From contig JAIGNY010000165.1 in the NCBI GenBank assembly GCA_020152595.1, positions 268,501 to 332,500 of the forward strand: a stretch of 64,000 nt of DNA. Reading direction: 5' to 3'. A program made the position numbers and the translations under genes. Origin of the DNA: Chiridota heheva. Taxonomy: Eukaryota > Echinodermata > Holothuroidea > Apodida > Chiridotidae. The notes under the pieces were generated by a model. The model saw nothing but the letters and a program-made list of their open reading frames with translations. It ran no database searches and was not told where the DNA came from. The first letter of the stretch is position 1; every line of letters starts with the position of its first letter. This document shows, piece by piece, positions 32,255-45,900 of the stretch.

Positions 32255-35120
32255 CGAATTTGACATTAAACACCCGGGCACTTAAGAAAATAAAACTTAC
32301 ACCACTTTTGTGTGCAAAGTTTCTTCCTAATAGGTGCCCATGCTCGGGATTCGTGTACAGTGAGAATTTGCAAAACACAGGAAAGGGTATCCTAATTCAT
32401 AGGTAATTACCACAAATTTCTTCTCCCTGTAATAATCCAGGCCAGTGTACAAAAAAACCCGTATAGAACTTACAAACAGCATTAATTATTTATTGATGTT
32501 GGGATATGTTTACAGTGAAAAAGTGTTGGGTGGGCGTTTATTAGAACAGGGGCCCTTAATAGAGCAAGGGGCGCTTATTAAAGCAGGAGGCGCTTGCTAG
32601 AGCGGGGGTGCTTAGAGAAGGGGTGCTTGCTAGAGAAGGGGTGCTTGCTAAGCAGGGGGTGTTATTAAAGCAGGGGCGCTTACTAGAGCGGGGTGCTTGC
32701 TAGAGAAGGGGCGCTTGCTAGAGCAGGGGGCGCTTACTAGAGCAGGGGGCGCTTACTAGAGCAGGGGGCACTTAGAGCAGGGGGTGCTTATTAGAGGGTG
32801 CACTTATTAGCGGGGCAAGGGCAGGGGCTCATTAGAGCAGGTTGTGCTTATTCGAGCAGGTGGCACATATTAGAGCGGGGGGTGCTTATAAGAGCAGGGG
32901 GCGTTGATTATAGTTGGGGGCGCTTATCAGAGCAGGGGCACTAATTAGAGTGGGGCGATCATCAGATCAGGGGCGTGCTTATTCAGAGCAGCGGCGCTCA
33001 TTAAGGCAGGGGCGTTCATTAGAGCAGAGCTGCTCATTAAAGCAAGGGGCGCTTATTAGAGCAAGGGGCGCTTATTAGAGCAAGGGGCGCTCATTAAATT
33101 AGGGGCGTTTACTAAAGCAGGGGCGCTCAGTAGAGCGGAGAACGCTCATTAGAGCAAGTGGTGCTCATTAGAGCAAAGGGCTCTCATTGGAGCAGGGGCG
33201 CTCATTGGAGCAGGGGCGCTCATTGGAGCAATCGCGCTCATTAAATTAAGGGCGCTCATTAAAGCAGGGGCGTTTACTAAAGCAGGGGCTTATTAGAGCA
33301 GGGGCGCTTATTAGAGCAGGGGACCTCATTAGAGCGGAGGGCGCTCAGAGCAAGGGGCACTCATTAGAGCAGGGGCGCTCATTGGAGTTGGGGGCGTTTA
33401 TTAGAGCAGGGGCGTTCATTAGAGCAGGGGCGTTCATTAGAGCAGGGTGCGTTCATTAGAGCAGGGGGCGTTCATTAGAGCAGGGGGTCTTCATTAGAGC
33501 AGGGGCGTTCATTAGAGCAGAAGCGCTTATTATAGCAAGGGGCACTTATTATAGCAGGGGGCGATCATTAGAGTAAGCGGTGTTTATTCAATCAGGGGCG
33601 CTCATTAAGGCAGCAACGCTGATTAGGGCAGTTGCTGATTAGAGCAGGGGGCGTTCATTAAAACAAAGGTGCTAGTTAAAGCAACAAAGGGGCGCTTATT
33701 AGAGCAAGAGGCACTCATTAGAGCAGGGGCGCTCATTAGAATATGCGGTGTTTATTAGATCAGGTCAGATGTGCCGATTAGAGCAGAAGTGCTCATTAGA
33801 GCAGGGGCATTCATTAGGACAAAGGCGCTTCTTAAAGCAAGGAACGCTTCTTAGAGCAAGGAGCGCTCATTAGAGCAGGGGGGTCAGAATAGCGGTATTT
33901 ATTAGATCAAGGGCGCTCAGAGTAGATGGCGCTCATTAGAGCAGCAACTCTGATTAGATCAGGGGTGCTGATTAGAGCAGGGCGCTCAAAGCAGGGGCGT
34001 TCATTAGAACAAAGGCACTTGTTAAAGCAAGGGGCGCTTATTAGAGCAAGGGGCACTCATTAGAACAGGGGCGCTCATTAGAACAGGGGCACTTTTTAGA
34101 GCAAGCAGTGTTTATTAGATCAGAGGCACTCAATAGAATATGAGGCGCTGATTAGAGCAGGGGCGCTCAGAGCAGCGGCGCTGATTAGAGCAGGGGTGCT
34201 GATTAGAGCAGGGGTGCTGATTAGAGCAGGGGTGCTGGTTAGAGCAGGGGCGCTCGTTAGAGAAGAAGCGGTGCTGATTAGAGCAGAAGGTGCTGATTAG
34301 AGCAGGGCAGAACATGGGGCGATCATTAGAACAAAGGCATTTGTTAAACAAAGGGGTGCTCATTATATTAGGGGCGCTTATTAGAGCAGGGGTTTTACTA
34401 GAGCAGGGCGCTGAGAAGAGCAGGGTTGCTCAGTAGAGTGGACGCTCATTAAAGCAGGGGGTGTTCATTAGAGCAGGGGTGCTCAATAAAGCAAGGATTC
34501 TTATTAGAGCAAGGGCACTCATTAGATTAGGGGCCCTAATTAGAGCAGGGGTGTTTATTTAAACAGGGTCGCTCATTTGAACAGAGGAGCTCATTCAAGT
34601 TGGGGCACTCATTCAAGTAGGGGGCGTTCATTAGAGCAGGGGCGTTCATTAGAGCAGATGCGCTCATTAAAGCAAGGGCCGCTTATTAAAGCAAGGGGCG
34701 CTCATTAGAGCAGGGGGAGTTTATTTGAGATGGGGCGCTTATTCGAGCAGGGGAGCTCAGTAGATCGGGGCGCTCATTAAAGTTGGGGGCGTTCATTAAA
34801 GTAGGGGCGTTCATTAGAACAGAGACGTTCCTTAGAGCAGATGCGCTCATTAGAGCAAGGAGCGCTTATTAGATTAGGGGCGCCTATTAAAGCAGGGGCG
34901 TCTACTAGAGCAGAGGCGCTCAGTAGGGCGGGGGCGCTTATTAAAGTAAGGGCGCTAATCAAAGTCGGGGGCGCTTATTAAAGTAAGGGCGCTAATCAAA
35001 GTCGGGGGCGTTCATTAGAACAGGCGCTCGTTAAAGCAAGGGGTGCTAATTAGAGCAAGGGGCGCTCATTAGATTAGAGGCGCTCATTAGAGCAGGGGGA
35101 GTTTATTTGAGCTGGGCGCT

Positions 35121-36791
35121 TGTCACAGGTTATGGAATCGTAAAGCGAAGTTAAGACTGTTTGAAAGATCACCCAGTTGAAACACACCCAAGAATAATGA
35201 CTCGAACCATCGTTTAAGTTTTATAAGAAACAAAATATAATTTTTGCCACTCTTGCTTCAACATAACAAAACATCACAAATATATATACATCTGTGCGGT
35301 ATCTTATACCACAAAACAAAATAGAAAAAAAACTTTACTTGAGTTACTCTTTGCTTAACAGCTGTGACGTTCAATGAGTAAGCTTTTTCTCAAGTATATA
35401 CGCTCTAACATGAATACACCACGCTTTATGCGATCACCATTCTACGTTGAATATCGACATCTTGATGCGCTTTTATTGGACATCTGAATACGCCGTCATC
35501 GATCTGAATATGCTTTGATGGACAAGACGCTTAGTTAAGCATCAACGCTTTGTCGGACATCAAGATACGCTAAACTAATCATGTAGAAACGCTTGGTTGG
35601 TCATCTAAGGTACGCGTGATTAATCATCTGAAATTGCTTGGTTGGACATCTAGCTTTAACTCCTACACCTGGTACCATATGCTGTGCCACGGTAGACCCT
35701 GTGGACATACAAATACAATATTTTCGACTAATTTGTCCACTTAAAATTTACTCTCATCGTACTGAATATCCTTAGCAAAATAATAGCCAACGATATATTC
35801 AGCAAAAATAAACGCTTAATTGGACATCTAACCTTAATTAATAAGGAGTATGCATGTAATTCAATAGTATTACTCTTTCCGTTAAGTAAATAACTTTTAT
35901 CTCGAAATTTATCACCAATAATTTAATTTGCACATTAACGACGTAAATGACTGTTTGACTAAATTGTTTGCACATAAATAATATGATAATCTTCTTCAAT
36001 TAAAAATCTCTTTCTACCTCTTAATTATTGACTTTTCACTCTGTAAAATTCAATTAACAACTCCACCCATTTTTATCAACTTATGGCTAATACCGCCCAC
36101 TATTAACAAATCTGCTAGGTAAAGAATAAGTTCACAACTTAAAACTCCGCCTTAGTTTGACTAAGACAAAAGACTCTTTTATGTTACCAAACTTTCACAT
36201 ATATCTATTTAAGGCATGACTCGATCGCCCTAATTTATCGAAGAGCGAATTTACCGTGCTTTCGCTTATATTTGTTAAAGGCAGGACTCCGCCCTAATTT
36301 ATAAATATCACATATGTCACGTCTAGCATATAACAATGAGATTATACAAATTGTGAAATGTAAGGAAAGAATATTCTAATTTTAACTTCGAGTTACTGAC
36401 AAAAAGTTAGACCGACTCTCTCAGACTGCACATAATTCCCTCACCTACGTCTTCATTGACAAGGTAAAAATAACTCTCACTGTCCTCACTGACAAACACT
36501 TTTTCCAATGAAATAGTTCTCATTAACTACAAGTCGAAAAGTCTGTCCTCAATGACAAAATAGTTACATTTTTGATATAATCGGTAATTCTCATTAACTA
36601 CCGCTTGTGTCCTCAGTGACACTAGCAACTTCAACCTCCCGGTTTGCCTGTTATGCAGCAACTAACTACCCACACTGAGAAATTCGACAACACCTTTATT
36701 TTGCCGATTACATAATAAGTTATCTGCTATTTCGTATGCAAATGAGGTCGTTTAAAACCAATTTGTTTTCCTACTTACTCACTGTGTGACA
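35121..36791. mobile_element. Solo-LTR-like block (copy 1) inserted in the satellite
   Basis: Starts TGTCACAGGTTATGG, ends CACTGTGTGACA, so TG...CA termini with a short inverted repeat TGTCACA/TGTGACA. It is flanked by GCGCT on both sides (35116-35120 and 36792-36796), a 5-bp target duplication drawn from the satellite unit. At 1,671 bp with no coding frame it fits a solo LTR of a long-LTR element (5-bp duplications occur in Gypsy and BEL types). Internal TCATTAACTAC and TTGGACATCT motifs recur. A non-autonomous DNA element with 7-bp inverted ends is the alternative. Confidence 0.65.
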
Positions 36792-36849
36792 GCGCTTATT
36801 CGAGCAAGGGCGCTCAGTAGAGCGGGGGCGCTCATTAAAGTAGAAGCGT

Positions 36850-37330
36850 TCATTAGAGCTGGGGCGTTCATTAGAGCAGGGGCGTTCATTAGAGCAGGGG
36901 CGTTCATTAGAGCAGGGGCGTTCATTAGAGCAGGGGCGTTCATTAGAGCAGGGGCGTTCATTAGAGCAGGGGCGTTCATTAGAGCAGGGGCGTTCATTAG
37001 AGCAGGGGCGTTCATTAGAGCAGGGGCGTTCATTAGAGCAGGGGCGTTCATTAGAGCAGGGGCGTTCATTAGAGCAGGGACGTTCATTAGAGCAGAGACG
37101 TTCATTAGAGAAGGGCGTTCATTAGGGCAGGGGCGTTCATTAGAGCAGGGGCGTTCATTAGGGCAGGGGCGTTCATTAGAGCAGGAACGTTCGTTAAAGC
37201 AGGGGCGTTCGTTAGAGCAGGGGCGTTCGTTAGAGCAAGGGGCGTTCATTAGAGCAAGGGGCGTTCATTAGAGCAAGGGGCGTTCATTAGAGCAAGGGGC
37301 GTTCATTAGAGCAAGGGGCGTTCATTAGAG
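36850..37330. repeat. Recently homogenised patch of the satellite
   Basis: About a dozen 19-bp units GGGGCGTTCATTAGAGCAG between 36850 and 37080 are nearly identical, followed by a 20-bp variant (GCAAGGGGCGTTCATTAGA) repeated to 37330. Neighbouring stretches are strongly diverged, so this patch expanded late. It begins right next to the right edge of the first LTR-like block. Confidence 0.75.
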
Positions 37331-40300
37331 CAGATGCGCATCGGGGCGCTTATTTGATGAGTGGTGCTCATTAGAGCAGTGGGTGCTCATTAAAGCAGGA
37401 GACGCTCATTAGAGTAAGAGGTGTTTATTAGATCAGGGGCACTCATTAGACCAGCGGCGCTCATTAGAGCAGGAAAGTTTATCAATTGCAGTGGCGCTTA
37501 TTAAAGTAAGGGTGCTTATTAGAACAAGGGACGCTCAACAGAACCAAGCGTTTACTAGAGCATGGGCACTCATTAGAGCAGAAGCGCTCATTAAAACAAG
37601 AAGCGCTTATTAGAGCAAGGGCGCTCATTATATTAGGGGTGCTCCTTAGAGCAGTGGGTGCTCATTAGAGCAAAGGCGCTCATTAGAATAACAGGTGTTT
37701 ATTAGATCAGGGGTGCTCATTAGAGCAGGGGTGCTCATTGAAGCAGGGGCGCTTTTTAGAGCAAGGGGCGCTCATTAAAGCAGGGGCGCTCATTGAAGCA
37801 GGGGCACTCAATAAATTAGGGGCGATCATTAGAGTGAAAGTGTTACTAAAGCAGGGACGTTTATTAAACAGGGGCGCTTATTAGAGCAGGGGCGCTCAGT
37901 AGAGCGAAGGGCACTCATTATAGCAAATAGTGCTCATTAGAGCAAGGGGCGCTCATTGAAGCAGGGGCGCTTATTAGAGCAAGGGGCGCTCATTAAAGCA
38001 GGGGCGCTCATTGAAGCAGGGCACTCAATACAAATTAGGGGCGGTCATTAGAGCAAGGGCGTTTACTAAAGCAGGGGCGTTCATTAGAGCAGGGCGCTCA
38101 GTAGAGCGAAGGGCGCTATTATAGCAAATAGCGGTTCTTAGAGCAAGGGCCGCTCATTGGAGCAGGGCATTTATTGTAGCAAGGGGAGCTCATTAGAGCA
38201 GGGGCACTCATTAGAAGGGAGGAGCAAGTGGCTCTTTAGAGCAGGGGCGCTCATTGAAGCAAGGGCACTCATCAAACTAGGGGCGGTCATTAGAGCAGGG
38301 GCGATTACTAAAGCTGGGGCGCTCATTAGAGCAAGGGGCGCTCATTAGAAAAGGGGTTCTTATTAGAGCAGGGGCGCTCATTGGTGCAACGCCGCTCATT
38401 GGAGCAAGGGTGCTCATTAGAGCAATGACACTCATTGGAGTTGGGGTGCTCATAAGAGCAGGGGCGTTTATCAGAGCAGAAGCGCTCATTAAAGCTAGGG
38501 GCACTTATCATAGCAAGAGGCGTTCATTAGGGTAAGCGGTGTTTACTAGATCACTGTTGCTTATTTAAAGCAAAAGCGCTGATTAGAGCAGAAGTGCTGA
38601 TTATAGTAACGGCGTTCATTTGAGCAGGAAGTGTTCATTAAAACAAAGGTGCTCGTGAAATCAAGGGGCGCTTATTAGAGCAAAGGGCGTTCATTAGAGC
38701 AAAGGCACTCATTAAAATAAGCGGTGTTTATTAGAACAGGGACGCTCATTAGAGTAGGTGGCGCTCATTAGAGCAGGGTCGCTCATTAGAGCAGGGTCGC
38801 TCATTAGAGCAGGGTCGCTCATTAGAGCAGCTGCCCTCATTATGTCAGGGGTGCTAATTAGAGCAAGAGGTGCTCATTAAATTAGGGGCGTTTACTAAAG
38901 CAGGGGAGCTCAGTAGAGCAGAGGGCGCCTGCTTTAGAGCAAAGGGCTCTCATTGGAGCAGGGGCGCTCATTGGAGCAAGGGCGCCATTAGAGCAAGGGC
39001 GCTCATTAGAGCAGGGTGTTTACTAAAGCAGGGGCGCTTATTAGAGCAGGGGCGCTCATTGGAGCAGGGCACTCATTGGGGCAGGAGCACGCATTGGAGC
39101 AGGGGCGCTCATTGAAGTTGGGGGCGTTTATCAGAGCAGCGGGGTTCATTAGAGCAGAAGCGCTCATTAAAGCAAGGGGCGCTTATTATAGCAAGGGGCA
39201 TTCATTAGAGTAAGAGGTGTTTATTAGATCAGGGCGCTCATTAAAGCAGCAGCGCTGATTAGGGCAGGTGCTGATTAGAGCAAGAGGCACTCATTAGAAT
39301 ATGCGGTGTTTATTAGATCAGGGGCGCTCATTAGAGTAGGTGGCGCTCATTAGAGCAGAGGCGCTTATTAAAGCAGCGGCCCACAGGTCAAGGCTAGGGG
39401 TGCTGATTAGAGCATGGGCATTCATTAGAACAAAGGCGCCCACAGGTCAGGGTGCTGATTAGAGCAGGGCGAAGCAGGGGCGTTCATTAGAACAAAGGCA
39501 CTTGTTAAAGCAAGAGGCGGGCAAGGGGCACTTAGCGCTCATTAGCAGGGGGCGCAAGCAGTGTTTATTAGATCAGAGGCACTCAATAGAATATGAGGCG
39601 CTTCTTAGAGCAGGGGGCTCAGAGAGCAGGGGGTCAGAATAGCGGTATTTATTAGAGGGCGCTCAGAGTAGATGGCGCTCATTAGAGCAGCAACTCTGAT
39701 TAGATCAGGGGTGCTGATTAGAGCAGGGCGCTCAAAGCAGAGGCGTTCATTAGAACAAAGGCACTTGTTAAAGCAAGAGGCGCTTATTAGAGCAAGGGAC
39801 ACTCATTAGAACAGGGGCGCTCATTAGAACAGGGGCGCTCATTAGAGCAAGCTGTGTTAATTAGATCAGAGGCACTTAATAGAATATGGGGCGCTGATTA
39901 GAGCAGGGGCGCTCAGAGCAGCGGCGCTGATTAGAATGATTGGGGCGCTGATTAGAGCAGGGGCGCTCAGAGCAGCGGCGCTGATTAGAGCAGGGGTGCT
40001 GATTAGAGCAGGGGCGCTCGGTAGAGAAGCGGCGCTGATTAGAGCAGAAGGTGCTGATTAGAGCAGGGCAGAACATGGGGCGATCATTAACAAAGGCGTT
40101 CGTTAAACAAAGGGGCGCTTATTAGAGCAAGGGGCGCCCATTAGATTAGGGGCGCTTATTAGAGCAGGGAATTTTACTAAAGCAGGGCGCTGAGAAGAGC
40201 AGGGTCGCTCAGTAGAGTGGGCACTCATTAGAGCAGGGGGTGTTCATTAGAGCAGGGGTGCTCAATAAAGCAATGACTTCTTATTAGAGCAAGGGAGCTT

Positions 40301-40700
40301 ATTAGATTAGGGGCGCTAATTAGAGCAGAGGCGTTTATTTGAGCAGGGTCGCTCATTCGAACAGAGAAGCTCATTCAAGTAGGGCGCGCTCATTAAAGTT
40401 GGGGGCGTTCATTAAAGTATGGGCGTTCATTAAAGTATGGGCATTCATTAGAACAGGGACGTTCCTTTGAGCAGATTCGCTCATTAGAGCAAGGAGCGCA
40501 CATTAGATTAGGGGCGCCTATTAAAGCAGGGGCGTATACTAGAGCAAAGGCGCTCAGTAGGGCGAGGGCACTCATTAAAGTAAGGGCGCTAATTAAAGTC
40601 GAGGGCGTTCATTAGAGCAGAGGCGCTTTTTAAAGCAAGGGGCGCTCATTAGATTAGGGGCGCTCATTAGAGCAGGGGGAGTTTATTTGAGCTGAGCACT

Positions 40701-42908
40701 TGTCACAGGTTATGGAATCGTAAAGCGAAGTTAGACTGTTTAAAGGGTCACCCAGTTGAAACACACCCAAGAATAATGACTCGAACCAACGTTTAAGTTT
40801 TATAAGAAACAAAATATAATTTTTGTCATTCTTGCTTCAACATAACAAAAACAAATATATATACATCTGTGCGGTATCTTATACCACAAAACAAAAACTT
40901 TACTCGAGTTACTCTTTGTGTAACAGCTGTGACGTTCAATGAGTAAGCTTTTTCTCAAGTATATACGCTCTAACATGAATACACCACGCTTTTATGCGAT
41001 CACCATTCTACGTCGACCTCTTGATGCGCTTTTATTGGACATCTGAATACGCTGACATTGATCTGAATATGCTTTGATGGACAAGTACGCTTAGTTAAGC
41101 ATCAATGCTTTGTCGGACATCCAGATACGCTAAACTAATCAACTAGAAACGCTTGGTTGGTCATCTAAGGTACGCTTAATTAATCATCTGAAATCGCTTG
41201 GTTGGACATCTAGCTTTAACTCCTACACCTGGTACCATATGCTGTGCCACGGTAGACCCTGTAGACATACAAATACAATAATTTCGACTAATTCGTCCAC
41301 TAAAAATATGTAGAGGACTTTTACTCTCATCGTATTGAATATCCTTAGCAAAATAATGGCCAACGATATTCAGCAAAAGAAAACGCTTAATTGGACATCT
41401 ACCCTCAATTAATAAGAAGTATGCATGTAATTCAATAGTATTACTCTTTCCGTTAAGTAAATAACTTTTATCTCAAAATTTATCACCAATTATTTAATTT
41501 CCACATTAACAACGTAAATGACTGTTTGACTAATTGTTTACACATAAATAATATGATAATCTTCTTTAGTTTAAAATCTCTTTCTACCTCTTAATTATTA
41601 ACTTTTCACTCTGTGAAATTCAATTAACGACTCCACCCATTTTTATCAACTTATGGCTAATACCGCCCACTATGTACAAATCTGCTGGGTAAAGAATGGG
41701 TTCACAACTTAAAACTCCGCCTTAGTTTGACTAAGACAAAAGCCTCTTTTTGTTACCAAACTTTCACATATATCTATTTAAGGCATGACTCCACCCTAAT
41801 TTATCGAAGAGCGAATTTACTGTGCTTCTGCATATATTTGTTAAAGGCAGGACTCCGCCCTAATTTATGAATATCACATATGTCACGTCTAGCATATAAC
41901 AATGAGGTTATACAAATTGTGAAATGTAAGGAAAGAATTTTCTAATTTTAACTTACGAGTTACCGACGAAAAGTTATACCGACTCTCTCAGACTGCACAT
42001 AATTCCCTCACCTACGTCTTCATTGACAAGGTAAAAATAACTCTCACTGTCCTCACTGACAAACACTTTTTCCAATGAAATAGTTTTCATTTACTACAAG
42101 TCGAAAAGTCTGTCCTCAATGACAAAATAGTTACATTTTTGATATAATCGGTAATTCTCATTAACTACCGCTTGTGTCCTCACTGACACTAGAAACTTCA
42201 ACCTCCCGGTTTGCCTGTTGTGCAGCAACTAACTACCCACACTGAGATATTGGTCAACAGCTTTATTTTGCTGATTACATAATAAGTTATCTCTGCTATT
42301 CCGTATGCAAATGAGGTCGTCTAAAACCAATTTGTTTTCCTACTTACAAAAAATATTAATTCCCTTCAGCTTTTGCAAAACCAAGCAGCCAGACTTATTT
42401 TCCTGAAACCTTAACATACCCATACATCACCTCTCTTACATGAGCTACATTGGCTACCTGTTTCACAACGCATTCAGTTTAAGACTGCTGTCCTCTGCTT
42501 CAAGTCCCTTCATAATGACGCCCCTTCATACCTTTCTAATCTATTAAATGTCCGCTCATCATCCTATAATCTTAGATCTCAGTCCAATTCTAGTACCATT
42601 TTATGTCAGCCCCGTCCCAGAACAAATTTAGGACCAAAAGGCTTCTCATTTACCGCCCCTAAGTGCTGGAATCCCCTACCCCAACAAATTAGACTTTCCC
42701 CCTCCCTCAATTCATTTAAAAGGCAATTGAAAACTCATTTGTGCCCCCAGCCTAGTTTTTGGTAGTTTTTTTATTTTCTATTTGCTATGTTTCTTTGTTT
42801 GTTGTAATTATTTGTGTATGTTATTTAGTCAAGCGCTTTGTCCCACATTATGTGAAAAGGCGCTATATAAATACATTTATTATTATTATTATTACTCACT
42901 GTGTGACA
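40701..42908. mobile_element. Solo-LTR-like block (copy 2), interrupted by a LINE
   Basis: About 95 percent identical by eye to 35121-36791 over the whole length, with the 548-bp LINE at 42348-42895 added. Flanks are GCACT (40696-40700) and GCGCT (42909-42913), the same site as copy 1 with one change. Adjacent satellite on both sides also matches copy 1, so this copy arose by duplication of a larger segment, not by a second insertion. Confidence 0.75.
42348..42895 (+). mobile_element. 5'-truncated CR1/L2-like LINE inserted in the second LTR-like block
   Basis: One frame runs from 42352 to TAG 42763-42765 with a single internal stop at 42412-42414. It reads INSLQLLQNQAARLIFLKP, then LLHELHWLPVSQRIQFKT, APSYLSNLLN, FSFTAPKCWNPLPQQIR and LNSFKRQLKTHL, the classic C terminus of CR1/L2-type reverse transcriptases. 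The 3' end has AGCGCTTTG, GGCGCTATATAAATACATTT and (ATT)n. The empty site survives at 36771-36781, so the insertion boundaries are known: TTAC is present on both sides. Confidence 0.88.
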
Positions 42909-45900
42909 GCGCTTATTCGAGCAGGGGCGCTCAGTAGAGCGGGGCGCTCATTAAAGTAGGGCGCTCATTAAAATAGGGGCGTTCATTAGAGCAGGGCGTT
43001 CATTAGATCGGGGCGCTCATTAGAGCAGGGGCGTTTATTAGAGCAGGGGCGTTTTTTAGAGCAGGGGCCTTCATTAGAGCAGGGGCGTTCATTAAAGCAG
43101 GGGCGTTCATTAGTGGAGATGCGCTAATTAAAGCAAGGGGCGCTTATTAGATCAAGTTGCGATAAGTAGATTAGGGGGATGCTCATGAGATTAGAAGTGG
43201 GAGCAGGAGTGCTGCATACTAAAATATTAGACTATAATTAGAGCAGGAGTGCTGATTAGAGCACCGGCGCTTATTAGGGTAGGGACATTTACTACAGCAG
43301 GGCTCTAATGCGAACAAAGGCGCTAAGTGAAGTAGTGCGCTGATTTGAGCAGGGGAGACTTATTAGAGTGGAGGGCGTTCATTAGAGCAGCGGCACTGAT
43401 TTAGAGCAGGGATGCTGATTAGAGAAGGGGTGCTCATTAAAGCACCGGCGCTACTTAGAGCAGGAGTGCTGATTAGAGCACCGGCGCTGATTAGAGCAGA
43501 GGCACTCGTTAGAGCAGGTGGGGTTCATTAGAACAAAGGCACTTATTAAAGCAAGGGGAGCTCATTATATTAGGTTGCGCTCATTAGAGCAGTGGGCGCT
43601 CATTAGAGCAGGGGGCGCTCCTTAGAGTGAGAGGTGTTCATTAGATCAGGGGCGCTCATTAGAGTGGGGCGTTTATTAGAGCAAAAGCACTCACCAAAGC
43701 AATGGGGCTTATTAATTCAGGGGCGCTCATTAGAGTAGAGGCGCTCACCAAAGCAATGGGGCTTATTAAATCAGGAGCGCTCCGCATTATAGTATGCGGC
43801 GCTCATTAAAGCAGATGCGCATCGGGGCGCTTATTTGATGAGTGGTGCTCATTAGAGCAGTGGGTGCACATTAAAGCAGGAGACGCTCATTAGAATAAGA
43901 GGTGTCTATTAGATCAGGGGCACTCATTAGACCAGCGGCGCTCATTATGTCAGGGATGCTGATTAGAGCAGGGGTGCTCATTAGAGCAGGGGCATTCATT
44001 AAAACAAAGGTGCTTGGTAAAGCAAGGGGCGCTTCTTAGAGCAAGGGGCGCTCATTAAAGCAGGTAGCACTCATTAGAATAAGCGTTGTTTATTAGATCA
44101 GGGCGCTCATTAGGGTATGTGGCGCTCATTAGAGCAGGGGCACTCGTTAAAGAAGCGGCGCTGATTAGAGCAGAAGGTGCTGATTAGAGCACTGCAGACC
44201 ATGGGGCGTTCATTGGAACAAAAGCGTTCGTTTAAGAAGGGGCGCTTATTAATGCAAGGGGCGCTCATTAGATTAGAGGCGCTTGTTAGAGCAGGGGATT
44301 TTACTAGAGCAGGGCGCTGAGAAAAGCAGGGTCGCTCAGTAGAGTGGAGCACTCATTAGAGCAGGGTGTTCATTAGAGCAGGGGTGCTCAATAAAACAAG
44401 CAGTGCTTATTATAGCAGGGGCGCTCATTAGAGCAGAGGCGCTCATTAAAACAAGAAGCGCTTATTAGAGCAAGGGCGCTCATTATATTAGGGGGCGCTT
44501 ATTAGATCAGGGGCGCTCATTAGAGTATGAGCGTTCAGTAGAGCACATGCGCTTATTAGAGCAGGGGATTTTACTAGAGCAGGGCGCTAATTTGAACAAA
44601 GGCGCTAAGTAAAGTTGGGGCGCTGATTAGAGCAGGGGGCGTTCACTAAAGCAGAGAGATTATTAAAGCAGGAACGCACATTAGAGCAGAGACGCTCGTT
44701 AAAGCAAGGAGCGTTTATTAAAACAAAGGGTGCTCATTATATTAGGGGGCGCTCATTAGAGCAAGGGCGCTCATTAGAGCAAGAGCGTCTATTTGAGCAG
44801 GGGTGTTCATTAGCGCAGGAGGCGCTCATTAGAGTAAGAGATGTTTATTAGATCAGGGGCGCTCATTAGAGCAGGGACGCTCACTAGAGCAGAGGCGTTT
44901 ACTAAAGCAGAGGCGCTCATTAAGGCAGTGGCATTCAGTAGAGCGAGAGACGCTCATTAGAGGAAGTGGCGCTTATTAGAGCAAAGGCACTTATTAGATC
45001 AGGGCGCTCATTATAGTATGGGACGCTCATTAGAGCAAATGCGCATCAGGGCGCTCATTTGATGAATGGCGCTTATTAGAGCAGCTTTTCCTAAAGCCAG
45101 GGTGCTCATTAGATTATGGGCACTCATTAGAGCAGGGAAGTTCATTAGTGCAGTGGCGCTTATTAAAGTAGGGGGCTCTTATTAGAACAAAGGCGCGCAT
45201 TAGATCGGGGGTTTAATAGAGCATGGGAGTTCATTAGATCCGGGCGCTCAATAGAGAAGGGGCGTACATTATCGCAGGGCGCTAGTAGGGGTCGCTCAGT
45301 AAAGTCCGGCGCAGTCAATAGAGCAAGGAGCGCTTATTTTATTAGGGGTCGCTAACTAGAGCAGGGGCGCTCATTAGAGCAGGGACGCTCAATAGAGCAG
45401 AGGTGCTCATTAAAACAACAAGCGCTTATTAGAGCAAGGGGCTTATTATATCAGGGGGCGCTCATTAGAGCAGTGGGTGCTCATTAGAGCAGGAAGCGCT
45501 CATCAGAGTAAGAGATGTTTATTAGATCATGGGCACTCATTAGAGCAGGGACGCTCATTAGAGCAGAGGCATTTACTAAAGCAGGGGCGCTCATTAAGGC
45601 AGTGGCATTCAGTAGAGCGGAGGGCGCTCATTAGAGGAAGTGGCGATCATTAGAGCAAAAGCACCCATTAGAGCCGGGGCACTCATTAGAGCAGGGGCGC
45701 TTACTAAAGCAGGGGCGCTCATCTAGGCAGTGGCGTTCAGTAGAGCGAAGGGCGCTTATTAGAGGAAGTGGCGCCCATTAGAGCAAGGGCACTTATTAGA
45801 GCAGGGGCGCTCATTGGAGCAGGAGCATTCATTGGAGCAGGGGCGCTCATTGGAGCAGGAGCGCTCATTCGAGAAGAAGCGCTCATTAAAGCAAGGGGCG

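Noticed and set aside
36779..37271. 156- and 161-residue frames on opposite strands, and similar frames at 46962-47697
   Set aside because: Periodic Ala-Leu-Met-Asn or Gly-Ala-Phe-Ile-Arg-Ala peptides from the satellite, open on both strands at once.
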